Positions 47,743 through 55,946 of a DNA stretch of 64,000 bases are shown one piece after another. The translations under genes were made by a program, and so were the position numbers. Under the pieces are notes generated by a model. The model was not told where the DNA came from and did no database searches. It worked only from the letters and a program-made list of their open reading frames with translations. Numbering within the stretch: the first letter of the stretch is position 1; each line of letters opens with the position of its first letter. Origin of the DNA: PALSA-270 sp963770245 (GTDB taxonomy: Bacteria > Acidobacteriota > Terriglobia > Terriglobales > Acidobacteriaceae); the NCBI GenBank assembly GCA_963770245.1, contig CAVYOX010000012.1, positions 1 to 64,000 of the forward strand, in the 5' to 3' direction.

Positions 47743-47895
47743 AGTCTCTAGACATGTGATGAGCCTATCTGGCTCATACCTATGAGTCAATTGGATGGGG
47801 ATACGAAACTGAGGTTTGGCAAACCTCACGTGCACCATCACTTGCCCGAGCTCCCTCCACCCCGGAGGCCCTTCAAAAATCGCCGCCGGCGCCGG

Positions 47896-47973
47896 GGCAG
47901 CAATCGCGCCGAGCGAGAAAAAACACTTGCTCAAGACGGCGGATCTTCACGCACGACAGTTGGTGGAGGCCGA
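47896..47973 (+). repeat. Degenerate copy of an internal mocA-xdhC segment
   Basis: This stretch matches 49891-49967 of the mocA-xdhC fusion gene closely (shared blocks GCAATCGCGC, GAGACGGCGGATCT-like and ACGACAGTTGGTGGAGGC) with several indels. It shows that a second, now mostly lost copy existed just upstream. Confidence 0.65.
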
Positions 47974-48080
47974 CTCCTGACCGGAATTCACGCCGAGACG
48001 CGAGGTTACCGTTTTCTAGCTTTTCGAGGGCGGGTTACCGCTGGAGAAACTTACATTCCACGTAGTACCTTTTCGGGCAG

Positions 48081-48494
48081 CTAGGTGACCTCGGTCCCCT
48101 TTGCGATGAAGATATCGGCCGGTAGTTTGAACCGAATGCTCAATTTCCGTACTTGTTCTATGGTGAGATTCCGTTTCCCTGCCAAGAACATCGAAACTGC
48201 ACTCTCCGAACCAAATTGAGGAATCAGGTCACGTTGCGTGAGATTCTGCTGTTCAATGAGGAACCGCATAACTGAAACCGGATCAGCCGCAGGAATAGAG
48301 TAATGCTCCTGCTCGTAACGTTCCACGAGCAAGGTTAGGAGTTCGATTGCTTCCCCTTCAGAGCTAGAGGGGTTTTCCAACGCCGTTAGTCTGAAGAGAG
48401 CGTTGGTATACGCTTCAAGTTCCGCGTCATTGTGTATGACGCGGGGAGCGCCTTGCGCAATCATTTCCGCAGGGTTTGCGAGAACTGTGCTCAT
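48081..48494 (-). CDS. higA: HigA-type antitoxin
   Basis: The 137-residue protein has a C-terminal Xre-type helix-turn-helix: FLIEQQNLTQRDLIPQFGS, then SAVSMFLAGKRNLTIEQVRKLS. An acidic N-terminal region (ALENPSSSEGEAIELLTLLVE) precedes it, typical of the HigA antitoxin group paired with HigB. Its start overlaps the toxin stop by four bases, in the toxin-first order characteristic of higBA. Confidence 0.85.
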   Translation of the reverse strand: MSTVLANPAEMIAQGAPRVIHNDAELEAYTNALFRLTALENPSSSEGEAIELLTLLVERYEQEHYSIPAADPVSVMRFLIEQQNLTQRDLIPQFGSESAVSMFLAGKRNLTIEQVRKLSIRFKLPADIFIAKGTEVT

Positions 48495-48820
48495 TTTGTT
48501 CCAAACCTCTTATCCCAGTTACTGCGGTTGTCGTATTCCCTATGCGTCAAGAAGGATCGGATGTAGACGTGCCCCTCGGTCTGCTTGTCATCCCTCATCT
48601 CTGAATAGTGGACGACGGTGATAAGCCTGTACCGGTTCTGTCTGATGTTAAAGATCACGTAGCCATCCACAGAATCGGCATCCTTAAACATGCCGCGCAC
48701 TTCCGCAAAATTGTGCCACCGGACCGCGTCGACGATGCACACCCACGCCTTGATTTCCTTCGCCGCATCCGGGTAGCGTTCCATCGCCTCGCTCAAATGC
48801 TTACGCGTGACGATATGCAC
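48491..48820 (-). CDS. higB: HigB-type mRNA interferase toxin
   Basis: The 109-residue protein matches the HigB_toxin family: HIVTRKHLSEAMERYPDAAKE, then DAVRWHNFAEVRGMFKDAD, FNIRQNRYRLITVVHYSE and VYIRSFLTHREYDN. The RelE-like fold, conserved Arg and Tyr residues and upstream order support a ribosome-dependent mRNA interferase. It appears complete, unlike the neighbouring VapBC. Confidence 0.9.
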   Translation of the reverse strand: MHIVTRKHLSEAMERYPDAAKEIKAWVCIVDAVRWHNFAEVRGMFKDADSVDGYVIFNIRQNRYRLITVVHYSEMRDDKQTEGHVYIRSFLTHREYDNRSNWDKRFGTK

Positions 48821-48831
48821 TTACCGAGATT

Positions 48832-48850
48832 ACTTCACAATATGTGAAGT
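48832..48850. promoter_or_regulatory. higB: higBA operator palindrome
   Basis: ACTTCACA-ata-TGTGAAGT is a perfect 8-bp inverted repeat ending 12 bases before the HigB start. HigA proteins autoregulate through such palindromes, so this is the likely operator. A TATAAG-like stretch lies nearby. Confidence 0.7.
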
Positions 48851-48978
48851 TGTCAAACCAATATAAGCCCTAGGGGCCCAAGTTCGATATAAGTCATTGT
48901 ATTGTCAATGGCTTATGGCTCTATAACGACCTCGATGCCCTGCGTGTCTTCCAACAACAGGCGGATAGCCTCCCACGA

Positions 48979-49110
48979 GATTTGGAGGATAGCTATCGGA
49001 AGCATTCCCCTGAGCTGCCTTTGGTACAGAAAGAGCCGTTTCTTGACCTCGTGCATTCCGAACCGCGCTATCGCAACATCGTGCAAGAAACAAGAAAATG
49101 GTGCGTTCGG
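48979..49110 (+). pseudogene. TPR protein C-terminal remnant, second copy
   Basis: The frame reads DLEDSYRKHSPELPLVQKEP and FLDLVHSEPRYRNIVQE, the C-terminal signature also seen at 32140-32616 and in the intact CadC/TPR gene. A dispersed repeat fragment follows about 35 bases later, as at copy 1. Confidence 0.65.
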
Positions 49111-49146
49111 TCGCAAATCCAAGACCAACTCGCATCATCCGCCAAT

Positions 49147-49192
49147 AGGCTGGCTCGAAGGAGAGTGCCGAGTCAGAACGTCCCTTCGCAAT
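49147..49192 (+). repeat. Dispersed repeat, partial copy 6 (right half)
   Basis: Only the right part is present: AGGCTGGCTCGAAGGAGAG, then AGAACGTCCCTTCGCAA. It precedes the left direct repeat of the cox cluster. Confidence 0.6.
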
Positions 49193-49221
49193 CCTGACCA
49201 GACGAAAGTCCCCCTCTGAAA

Positions 49222-49319
49222 CGCGAGTGTGCCACCCGAATCGCCGCCCAAAATGTGCAGGCCCCACTGCCCCGCAAGTTTTTTTGTAAACTCTCAACGA
49301 TGAAAGTCGGTTCGCATGC
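49222..49319 (+). repeat. Left direct repeat flanking cox cluster
   Basis: About 98 bases starting CGCGAGTGTGCCACCC cover the upstream region and first codons of mocA-xdhC. A copy of roughly 87% identity in the same orientation lies at 60569-60666. Confidence 0.8.
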
Positions 49320-50493
49320 CTCGGCCGTAATCCTCGCGGCCGGGAGCTCCAAGCGGATGGGGACCGTCAAGCAATTGCTGCGTCTCGACGATCGTCCCTT
49401 GTTGCAACACGTATTGGACAACGTTCGGGCTTCTGGGGTGAGGGAAATCATTCTGGTTCTGGGCTTCGCCCGGGAGGCGATCGGGCAGGAAATTGATATG
49501 CGGGATGCCCGCGTGGTCGTCAACCAGGATTTTCAGCAAGGCATGGGAACATCCCTGAAGGCGGGGCTCTCCGCTGTCGATGCCGAAGCCGAAGCTGCGC
49601 TCATCGTTTTGGCGGACCAGCCGCTGGTGCGGCCTGCCACTCTCGATCAATTGATTGCCAGGCATCAAGCCTCCAAGGCGCAGATCGTGATTCCGACCTA
49701 CCGGGGTTTTCGCGGCAACCCGGTACTGCTCGACCGCTCGGTCTTTCCTGAAGTGATGGCCCTGAACGGTGATATCGGCTGCCGTGCGATCTTCGGGAAT
49801 CACCTGCAAGGGATTGTGAAGGTGCCGGTTGACGATGTGGGTATTCTGCTCGATCTCGATCGTCAGGGAGATTTCGAGGCGCTGCGCCGAGCCGGCAATC
49901 GCGCTGAGCGAGAGAAAACACTGCTCGAGACGGCGGATCTCAACGGACGACAGTTGGTGGAGGCAGACAAAACGCAGCCCGAGTTGATTATCGTCGGCCG
50001 AGACGCCTTGGCCGTGGCCCTGGCGAAACTGGGACAGTTGCTGCGATTCACGGTGACGGTGGTGGACCCGTTACTGGCCGCCGCGGATCTGCCGGAGGCG
50101 GATCGGGTCCTGCACTTGCTCGATTTCTCGTTACTCGGTGCGAATCGTGATCGCCATGTGGTGGTGGCGAGCCGCGGCACCTGCGACGAAGAGGCGATTG
50201 AGCAGGCGCTCGGCGTCAACAGCGCCTATGTTGCACTGGTCGCCAACCGAAAAAGAGGGGAGGAAGTTCTAGGGAGTCTGCGGATGAAGGGGATCGCTGG
50301 TGAAAAGCTGGCCAGCGTGCGAGTCCCCGCCGGCCTCGAAATCGGTGCCCACACGGCGGAGGAAATCGCGCTCAGCATCATGGCAGAAATCGTCTCTGAA
50401 CGGCGGAGGGGTGCGGGCGCGACGCCAGATCCCGCATCGAGAGTCCAAGAACCCACAGTCCAAGAACCCAGAGTCAAGGAACCCAGAATCTAA
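49300..50493 (+). CDS. MocA-like nucleotidyltransferase fused to XdhC-type Rossmann domain
   Basis: The 397-residue protein has an N-terminal MobA/MocA domain: ASAVILAAGSSKRMGTVKQLL, NQDFQQGMGTSLKAGL and VLADQPLVRPATL, with GFRGNPVLL. The C-terminal part has ELIIVGRDALAVALAKLGQLL and the XdhC signature RVPAGLEIGAHTAEEIALSI. MocA makes molybdopterin cytosine dinucleotide, the cofactor form of CO dehydrogenase, and XdhC delivers cofactor to the enzyme; the fusion couples both steps. The last 20 or so residues come from a 15-bp tandem repeat. The ATG at 49300 is chosen because the family begins there. Confidence 0.85.
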   Translation: MKVGSHASAVILAAGSSKRMGTVKQLLRLDDRPLLQHVLDNVRASGVREIILVLGFAREAIGQEIDMRDARVVVNQDFQQGMGTSLKAGLSAVDAEAEAALIVLADQPLVRPATLDQLIARHQASKAQIVIPTYRGFRGNPVLLDRSVFPEVMALNGDIGCRAIFGNHLQGIVKVPVDDVGILLDLDRQGDFEALRRAGNRAEREKTLLETADLNGRQLVEADKTQPELIIVGRDALAVALAKLGQLLRFTVTVVDPLLAAADLPEADRVLHLLDFSLLGANRDRHVVVASRGTCDEEAIEQALGVNSAYVALVANRKRGEEVLGSLRMKGIAGEKLASVRVPAGLEIGAHTAEEIALSIMAEIVSERRRGAGATPDPASRVQEPTVQEPRVKEPRI

Positions 50494-50500
50494 GAACATT
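50441..50500. repeat. 15-bp tandem repeat at the 3' end of mocA-xdhC
   Basis: Four units of 15 bases with the core AGTCCAAGAACCCA, the last diverged. They encode a (QEPxV) repeat and contain the stop codon of the gene in the last unit. Confidence 0.85.
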
Positions 50501-50544
50501 GATCACGGCGGGTTCGGGATAGCAAACTTGCTGCGTTCCATCGT

Positions 50545-51396
50545 TCAATCCGCGGTGTGCACGTCGCACTGGGTGATGACCTTGTCCGACGCGCGACTTT
50601 GCTCGAGATCGAGGTTAGCCTGGTTGCGGTCGAGAACCCGGCCTGTGCCTCCGCGGCGCACGGCCACGATCTGGCTCAAGATGCTTAGCGCAATCTCCTC
50701 CGGAGTCGCCGCGCCGAGAGCAAAGCCGGCCGGGGCGAAGATTCGCGCGATCCTCTCGGCCGACACTCCTTCCGCCGCGAGGTAGTCCAATATGAGCTTC
50801 GCCCGATGGTGGCTCGCGATTAAAGCCACGTAAGCGGCCTCGCCCTCGAGAGCCTTTTGCAGCCAGAGGTGGTCATTTTTGTGCTGCGTGGCAATGACGA
50901 CGTAGGTGTTAGGGCCGATGGGTGTCTGGCTGAGGTCGAAATCTTCCGCCACCACTTGTTCTGCCTGCGGGAATGCGGACTGCTCAGCGCCAGGGTCATT
51001 CACCAGGACGCGAAAACCGAGCAGATGTGCGAACGCGGCCATGGCTTCGGCGATCCGGCCGTGGCCGGCGATAAGCAGATCGGGTCTCGGCAGGACGGGC
51101 TCGATATAGACGTCCATTTTCCCTCCGCACGGCATCCCCACTCCGAGCAGTTCGTCGGTCATATCCAGGGTGATGACGAGCGGCTGTCCGCGCTCGAGCG
51201 ATCGCAACGCTTCGTGGCGGACGGCGCTTTCCGCGCACCCACCGCCCACCCAGCCGAGAAGCAGCTTTCCCTGCGCGTCAATGATAGCCTTCGATCCGCG
51301 ATAAGCCGACGAAGAGCCCTCGACTCGGACCACGGTGGCTACGGCAAAGGCTTTCCCTTGGGCGGTGAGTTCGGCGGCTTTGGCGTAGAAATCCAA
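50545..51396 (-). CDS. XdhC-family protein
   Basis: The protein of about 283 residues has an N-terminal XdhC/CoxI domain (AVATVVRVEGSSSAYRGSKA, LGWVGGGCAESAVRHEAL, MPCGGKMDVYIEPVL) and a C-terminal Rossmann domain (LIAGHGRIAEAMAAFAHLL, ASHHRAKLILDYL, FAPAGFALGAATPEEIAL). It assists molybdenum cofactor insertion. The annotated start is the TTG at 51396, since the longer frame would overlap the divergent IscU-like gene; the choice is uncertain. It converges with mocA-xdhC. Confidence 0.8.
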   Translation of the reverse strand: MDFYAKAAELTAQGKAFAVATVVRVEGSSSAYRGSKAIIDAQGKLLLGWVGGGCAESAVRHEALRSLERGQPLVITLDMTDELLGVGMPCGGKMDVYIEPVLPRPDLLIAGHGRIAEAMAAFAHLLGFRVLVNDPGAEQSAFPQAEQVVAEDFDLSQTPIGPNTYVVIATQHKNDHLWLQKALEGEAAYVALIASHHRAKLILDYLAAEGVSAERIARIFAPAGFALGAATPEEIALSILSQIVAVRRGGTGRVLDRNQANLDLEQSRASDKVITQCDVHTAD

Positions 51397-51461
51397 CGAT
51401 CTACCATCGCGTATGATAGTTCTCCCGCAAGCTGAGTGCAATCCAGACGGAGGTATTCGGG

Positions 51462-51842
51462 TTGTACAGCGAACAAGTCCGGGCCCACTATGCCGCGCCA
51501 CGCAACGTGGGCAGCATCGCCGAACCTTCGGGCCGGGCGATCGTGAAGAGTCCGGTGGACAGCGACACTGTGCTGATCACGCTGCGGATCGGGCAGGGCG
51601 TCATCCAGGATGTGAAATTCAAGTGCATGGGGTGCGCCGTAGCCATTGCGTGCTCGTCGATGGCCACGGAAATGGTTCTGGGCAAGTCTCTCGAAGAGGC
51701 ATCTCAGATAACAGAACAGGCCGTCGCCGACGCCCTGGGCGGCATCCCTGACTACAAAATGAGGTGCAGTAACCTGGCTCCAGAAGCCATTCGGAAGGCG
51801 ATCGAGGATTGGCAGTCGCGCCAGGCCGCGAAGACGGAATGA
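51462..51842 (+). CDS. IscU/NifU-type Fe-S scaffold-like protein
   Basis: The 126-residue protein starts at TTG with a GGAGG site eight bases upstream. It has the IscU-like motifs YSEQVRAHYAAPRNVGSI, VKFKCMGCAVAIACSSMATEM and YKMRCSNLAPEAIRKAI. The second and third scaffold Cys are present, but the first (NCGDP in IscU) is replaced by KSPVDSD. It may build or carry a cluster for the Fe-S subunit CoxS, or have lost scaffold function. It sits just before the cox structural genes, separated by about 335 bases. Confidence 0.8.
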   Translation: MYSEQVRAHYAAPRNVGSIAEPSGRAIVKSPVDSDTVLITLRIGQGVIQDVKFKCMGCAVAIACSSMATEMVLGKSLEEASQITEQAVADALGGIPDYKMRCSNLAPEAIRKAIEDWQSRQAAKTE

Positions 51843-52177
51843 ATTCTAAGCTTTAGAACGCCCAAAATTGTGCAGGCACCCGCCCGATGCAAATGGTCCC
51901 AGGGGGATGGTGCCCATGCGACCTGCTTTAATCTGCCTGCATTCCTTCACGAGTTCCTGAATTGTTTGACTGCGATCTGGTTGATCGAATGAGTTGACAG
52001 TTTTCACCATTGATTCAACGCTCGCATTGCCGCGGTGGCGCGGTTCGCGGATTAGAACGCCGGGGTTTCGTGAAATACCCTCCGTGTGGTAACGTACTAC
52101 CCGCATTTCGGTCTGATCATTTCCCGCATTTTCCGCTCCACGTATGGACAGCCGTCCGCACGACGAGGGGGTAAGTA
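51843..52177. other. 335-base gap before coxM
   Basis: No supported gene was seen. The coxM promoter should lie here. A leftward 86-codon frame (51846-52106) has no family signature. Confidence 0.5.
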
Positions 52178-53047
52178 ATGATCCCGCCAGCCTTCGAATA
52201 CCTCAGACCCAAAACCATCCCTGAAGCCCTTGCGTTTCTCGAGCAACACGGAGAAGATGCCAAGATTTTGAGCGGCGGACAAAGCCTCATCCCCATGATG
52301 AAGCTGCGCATTGCCCGTCCCGCTTATCTGATTGATATCAACCGCATTGCCGGCCTGTCATACATAAAAGAAGAAGGCGGGTTTTTGAAGATCGGCGGCC
52401 TGACGCGCGAAGCCGAATTGGAAGCCTCGCCTTTGGTTCACGCCAAATATCCCATCCTTGTCGATACCACTCACATGATCGCCGATCCTCAGGTGCGCAA
52501 CCTGGCTACGGTGGCTGGGAACCTGGCGCATGGCGATCCCGCCAATGATCACCCGGCGACCATGCTGGCCCTGGGCGCACAAGTTGTGGCCACCGGATCG
52601 GGCGGCCAGCGAGTTATACCCATCGAGGAGTTTTTCCTGTCATTGTTCAGTACCGCCTTGCAACCGGGGGAGATCCTCACGGAAATCCGTATCCCGATAC
52701 CGCCAGCGCGCAGCGGGGGCGCTTACTTCAAACTGGAGCGCAAGGTGGGAGACTTTGCCACGGCTGCGGTTGCAGCCCAGCTGACCCTGGACGGTGCAGG
52801 TGTGGTTCAGAAGGTGGGCATCGGTTTGACCAACGTCGGCGCCACGCCCATCCAGGCCAAGAAGGCCGAGGCCTTTCTTCGCGGGAAGAAACTCGATGAG
52901 GCAAACATTCGGCAGGCGGCACAGTTAGCTGCTGGTGACGCGCAACCCAGTTCTGACCTGCGCGGTCCGGCGGAATACAAAAAAGGGCTGGTCCAGGAAC
53001 TGGCGAAGCGGGCGCTGTCGCGCGCCGGTGAACGAGCTGGCCGGTAG
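52178..53047 (+). CDS. coxM: CO dehydrogenase medium (FAD) subunit
   Basis: The 289-residue protein belongs to the molybdenum hydroxylase FAD-binding subunit family: AKILSGGQSLIPMMKLRIA near residue 29 and TVAGNLAHGDPANDHPATM near residue 110 bind FAD, with the C-terminal CO_deh_flav_C part (IGLTNVGATPIQAKKAEAFL). It passes electrons from CoxS to the quinone pool. It is the first gene of the coxM-S-L set. Confidence 0.95.
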   Translation: MIPPAFEYLRPKTIPEALAFLEQHGEDAKILSGGQSLIPMMKLRIARPAYLIDINRIAGLSYIKEEGGFLKIGGLTREAELEASPLVHAKYPILVDTTHMIADPQVRNLATVAGNLAHGDPANDHPATMLALGAQVVATGSGGQRVIPIEEFFLSLFSTALQPGEILTEIRIPIPPARSGGAYFKLERKVGDFATAAVAAQLTLDGAGVVQKVGIGLTNVGATPIQAKKAEAFLRGKKLDEANIRQAAQLAAGDAQPSSDLRGPAEYKKGLVQELAKRALSRAGERAGR

Positions 53048-53075
53048 TCTCCGACAACTCGGCGAGGAGCGGGCT

Positions 53076-53591
53076 ATGGCCAATGAGCAGATGGTTCGCC
53101 TGAAAGTCAACGGACGTGAGCGAGAGGCTGCGGTTGAGCCGCGCCTCTTGCTGGTCCACTTCATCCGCGAAGTTTTGCAGTTGACGGGAACTCACATCGG
53201 CTGCGACACCAGCCACTGCGGCGCCTGTACCGTGCTGCTCGACGGAAAGACGGTCAAGTCGTGCACCATGTTCGCGGTGCAGGCAGACGGCAGCGAGGTC
53301 CTTACCGTCGAGGGCTTGATCAAGGACGGCCAGCTGCATCCTTTGCAGGCGGGGTTCAAGGAGGAGCACGGCCTGCAATGCGGCTTCTGCACGCCGGGGA
53401 TGCTGATGTCGTCCTATGCGCTGCTGCATAGCAATCCGCAACCCAGCGAGGAAGAGATTCGTCGGGGAATCTCCGGCAACCTGTGCCGATGCACTGGATA
53501 CCAAAACATCGTGAGTGCGGTGCAATATGCCTCGTCCAAGATGGCTGCAGTCAAAATGGATGCCAAGATGGCGGAAGGAGTGGCAAAGTGA
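53076..53591 (+). CDS. coxS: CO dehydrogenase small (2Fe-2S) subunit
   Basis: The 171-residue protein has the plant-type ferredoxin cluster motif (GCDTSHCGACTVLLDGKTVKSC) and the second cluster domain with CGFCTPGMLM and CRCTGYQ. The ATG at 53076 is chosen to match the family N-terminus; an upstream frame is non-conserved. It bridges the Mo-Cu centre and FAD. It overlaps the coxL start by four bases. Confidence 0.95.
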   Translation: MANEQMVRLKVNGREREAAVEPRLLLVHFIREVLQLTGTHIGCDTSHCGACTVLLDGKTVKSCTMFAVQADGSEVLTVEGLIKDGQLHPLQAGFKEEHGLQCGFCTPGMLMSSYALLHSNPQPSEEEIRRGISGNLCRCTGYQNIVSAVQYASSKMAAVKMDAKMAEGVAK

Positions 53592-55942
53592 TCCAGCAAA
53601 CGTCTCCTGAAATCGGCGGCATGGGCCACTCCGTCAAGCGCAAAGAGGATCTGCGATTTATCCAGGGAAAGGGCAATTACGTGGACGACGTGCGTCTGCC
53701 CGGCATGGTCTATGGACAGATGGTGCGCAGTCCCTACGCCCACGCCCGGCTGAAGAGCATCAACACGGAGAAGGCCAAGAAACTTCCGGGAGTGCTGGCT
53801 GTTATTACCGGCGAAGATCTCGCCAAGGCCAACCTGGCGTGGATGCCCACATTGTCCTACGACAAGCAGATGGTGCTGGCGACCGGGAAGGTGCTGTTCC
53901 AGTCACAGGAGGTCGCGTTCGTGGTGGCGGAAGATCGCTACACCGCCGCCGATGCCGCGGAACTGGTGGAAGTGGAATATGAAGAGCTGCCGGTGCTGGT
54001 CGATCCGCACAAGGCTCTCGACGCCGACGCCCCCTTGCTTCGCGAAGACCGGGAGCAGAAGAACAATCACATCTTCCATTGGGAGGTCGGCGACCGTCAG
54101 GCAACCGACCAGGTTTTCCAGAAGGCGGCGGTGAAGGTTAGCTTAAAGGCTTTTTTCCCGCGATGTCATCCCGCGCCGCTTGAAACCTGTGGCTGCGTGG
54201 CAGATTTCAACCGCGCCACCGAGCGCCTTACGGTCTACATGACCTCGCAGGCTCCCCATGCGCACCGCACCGTCTTCGCTCTGGTCGGGGGCATTCCGGA
54301 GAACAACATTCGCGTGATCTCGCCGGACATCGGCGGTGGTTTTGGCAATAAAGTTCCGGTTTATCCCGGCTACGTTTGCGCGATCGTCGCATCCCTCACC
54401 CTCGGAGTGCCGGTGAAGTGGATCGAAACCCGCTCCGAGAATCTGCAGTCAACCGGTTTTGCCCGCGACTACCACATGACCGCCGAAATCGCCGCCGACC
54501 GAGATGGCAAGATGCAAGCGCTACGCGTGAAAACACTGGCCGACCACGGAGCGTTCAACGCAGCCGCCCAGCCCACCAAGTTTCCCGCGGGATTGTTCAG
54601 CATTTGCACCGGCTCCTATGACTATCCTGCAGCGTTCTGCGAAGTGGACGGCGTTTATACCAATAAGGCGCCGGGCGGAATTGCCTACCGCTGCTCGTTT
54701 CGCGTGACCGAAGCAGCCTATCTGATCGAGAGAGTCGTGGATGTGTTGGCGCTCGAGCTAAAGATGGATCCGGCCGAACTTCGCCTCAAGAATTTCATCC
54801 CCGCCGCGAGCTTTCCCTATAAGTCGTCCCTGGGCTGGACCTACGACAGCGGCAACTATGAAGGTGCCATGAAGGTTGCTCTCGAGAAGATTGGCTACCA
54901 GCAACTGCGCAAAGAACAGGAAGAGAAGCGGAAAAAAGGCGAGCTGATGGGGATCGGTATCTCGAGCTTCACGGAAATCGTGGGCGCAGGTCCGGCACAC
55001 AGCTTCGATATCCTCGGTATCAAGATGTTCGACAGCTGCGAGATTCGCATTCACCCCACCGGCAAGGGCATCGCGCGCATGGGAACCAAGAGCCAGGGGC
55101 AGGGGCATGAGACCACCTATGCGCAGATCGTCGCTCAGGAATTGGGGATCCCGGCCGCGGATATCACCGTAGAGGAGGGAGACACCGACACTGCGCCTTA
55201 CGGCCTGGGAACCTACGCCAGTCGAAGCACCCCAACCTCGGGAGCGGCGACCGCGATCGCGGCCCGAAAGATTCGCGACAAGGCAAAGAAGATCGCGGCG
55301 TACCTGCTGGAGTGCAACGAGAACGACCTGGAGTGGGAGCCCGGCAAGTTTTTCGTCAAAGGCGCTCCCAGCAAGGCCAAAACCATCCAGGAGATCGCCT
55401 TCGCCGCCTACACCAACATTCCCCCTGGCCTCGAAGCGGGACTAGAGGCGGTCGATTACTACGACCCACCCAATCTCACTTTCCCATTCGGCACCTACGT
55501 TTGCGTGGTGGACATCGACCAGGGAACTGGCGAAGTGAAAGTCCGGCGATTTGTCGCTGTGGACGACTGCGGAAACATCATCAATCCCATGATCGTGGAA
55601 GGCCAGATTCACGGTGGCTTGACCGAGGGACTGGCCATCGCGTTCATGCAGCAGATCGACTACGACGAGAGCGGTAACATCCAGGGCGGGAGTTTCCAGG
55701 ACTACTTGCTCCCGACGGCGGTCGAGACTCCGCACTGGGAGACCGATAAGACCTGCACGCCTTCTCCGCATCACCCCTTCGGCGCCAAGGGGGTGGGGGA
55801 ATCTCCCAACGTGGGCTCCCCGGCCGCCTTCGTGAACGCGGTGGTTGATGCTCTTTCTCATCTCGGAGTGAAGCACATCGACATGCCGATCGCGCCCTGG
55901 AAGGTGTGGAATATTCTGAAGGAAAAAGGCGTCGCGAGCTAG
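53588..55942 (+). CDS. coxL: Form I CO dehydrogenase large (Mo-Cu) subunit
   Basis: The 784-residue protein starts at GTG in a GTGA overlap with coxS. It carries the active-site loop AYRCSFR with the Cu-binding Cys at residue 369 (codon 54692-54694), the accepted signature of form I CO dehydrogenase (consensus AYXCSFR). Family blocks GGGFGNKVPVYPGYV, TKSQGQGHETTYAQIVAQELG and the C-terminal KGVGESPNVGSPAAFVNAV contact the molybdopterin cofactor; the conserved Glu near the end (KGVGESP) fits. It oxidises CO to CO2 on the inner side of the membrane, with CoxS and CoxM. Confidence 0.95.
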   Translation: MIQQTSPEIGGMGHSVKRKEDLRFIQGKGNYVDDVRLPGMVYGQMVRSPYAHARLKSINTEKAKKLPGVLAVITGEDLAKANLAWMPTLSYDKQMVLATGKVLFQSQEVAFVVAEDRYTAADAAELVEVEYEELPVLVDPHKALDADAPLLREDREQKNNHIFHWEVGDRQATDQVFQKAAVKVSLKAFFPRCHPAPLETCGCVADFNRATERLTVYMTSQAPHAHRTVFALVGGIPENNIRVISPDIGGGFGNKVPVYPGYVCAIVASLTLGVPVKWIETRSENLQSTGFARDYHMTAEIAADRDGKMQALRVKTLADHGAFNAAAQPTKFPAGLFSICTGSYDYPAAFCEVDGVYTNKAPGGIAYRCSFRVTEAAYLIERVVDVLALELKMDPAELRLKNFIPAASFPYKSSLGWTYDSGNYEGAMKVALEKIGYQQLRKEQEEKRKKGELMGIGISSFTEIVGAGPAHSFDILGIKMFDSCEIRIHPTGKGIARMGTKSQGQGHETTYAQIVAQELGIPAADITVEEGDTDTAPYGLGTYASRSTPTSGAATAIAARKIRDKAKKIAAYLLECNENDLEWEPGKFFVKGAPSKAKTIQEIAFAAYTNIPPGLEAGLEAVDYYDPPNLTFPFGTYVCVVDIDQGTGEVKVRRFVAVDDCGNIINPMIVEGQIHGGLTEGLAIAFMQQIDYDESGNIQGGSFQDYLLPTAVETPHWETDKTCTPSPHHPFGAKGVGESPNVGSPAAFVNAVVDALSHLGVKHIDMPIAPWKVWNILKEKGVAS

Positions 55943-55946
55943 CTGC

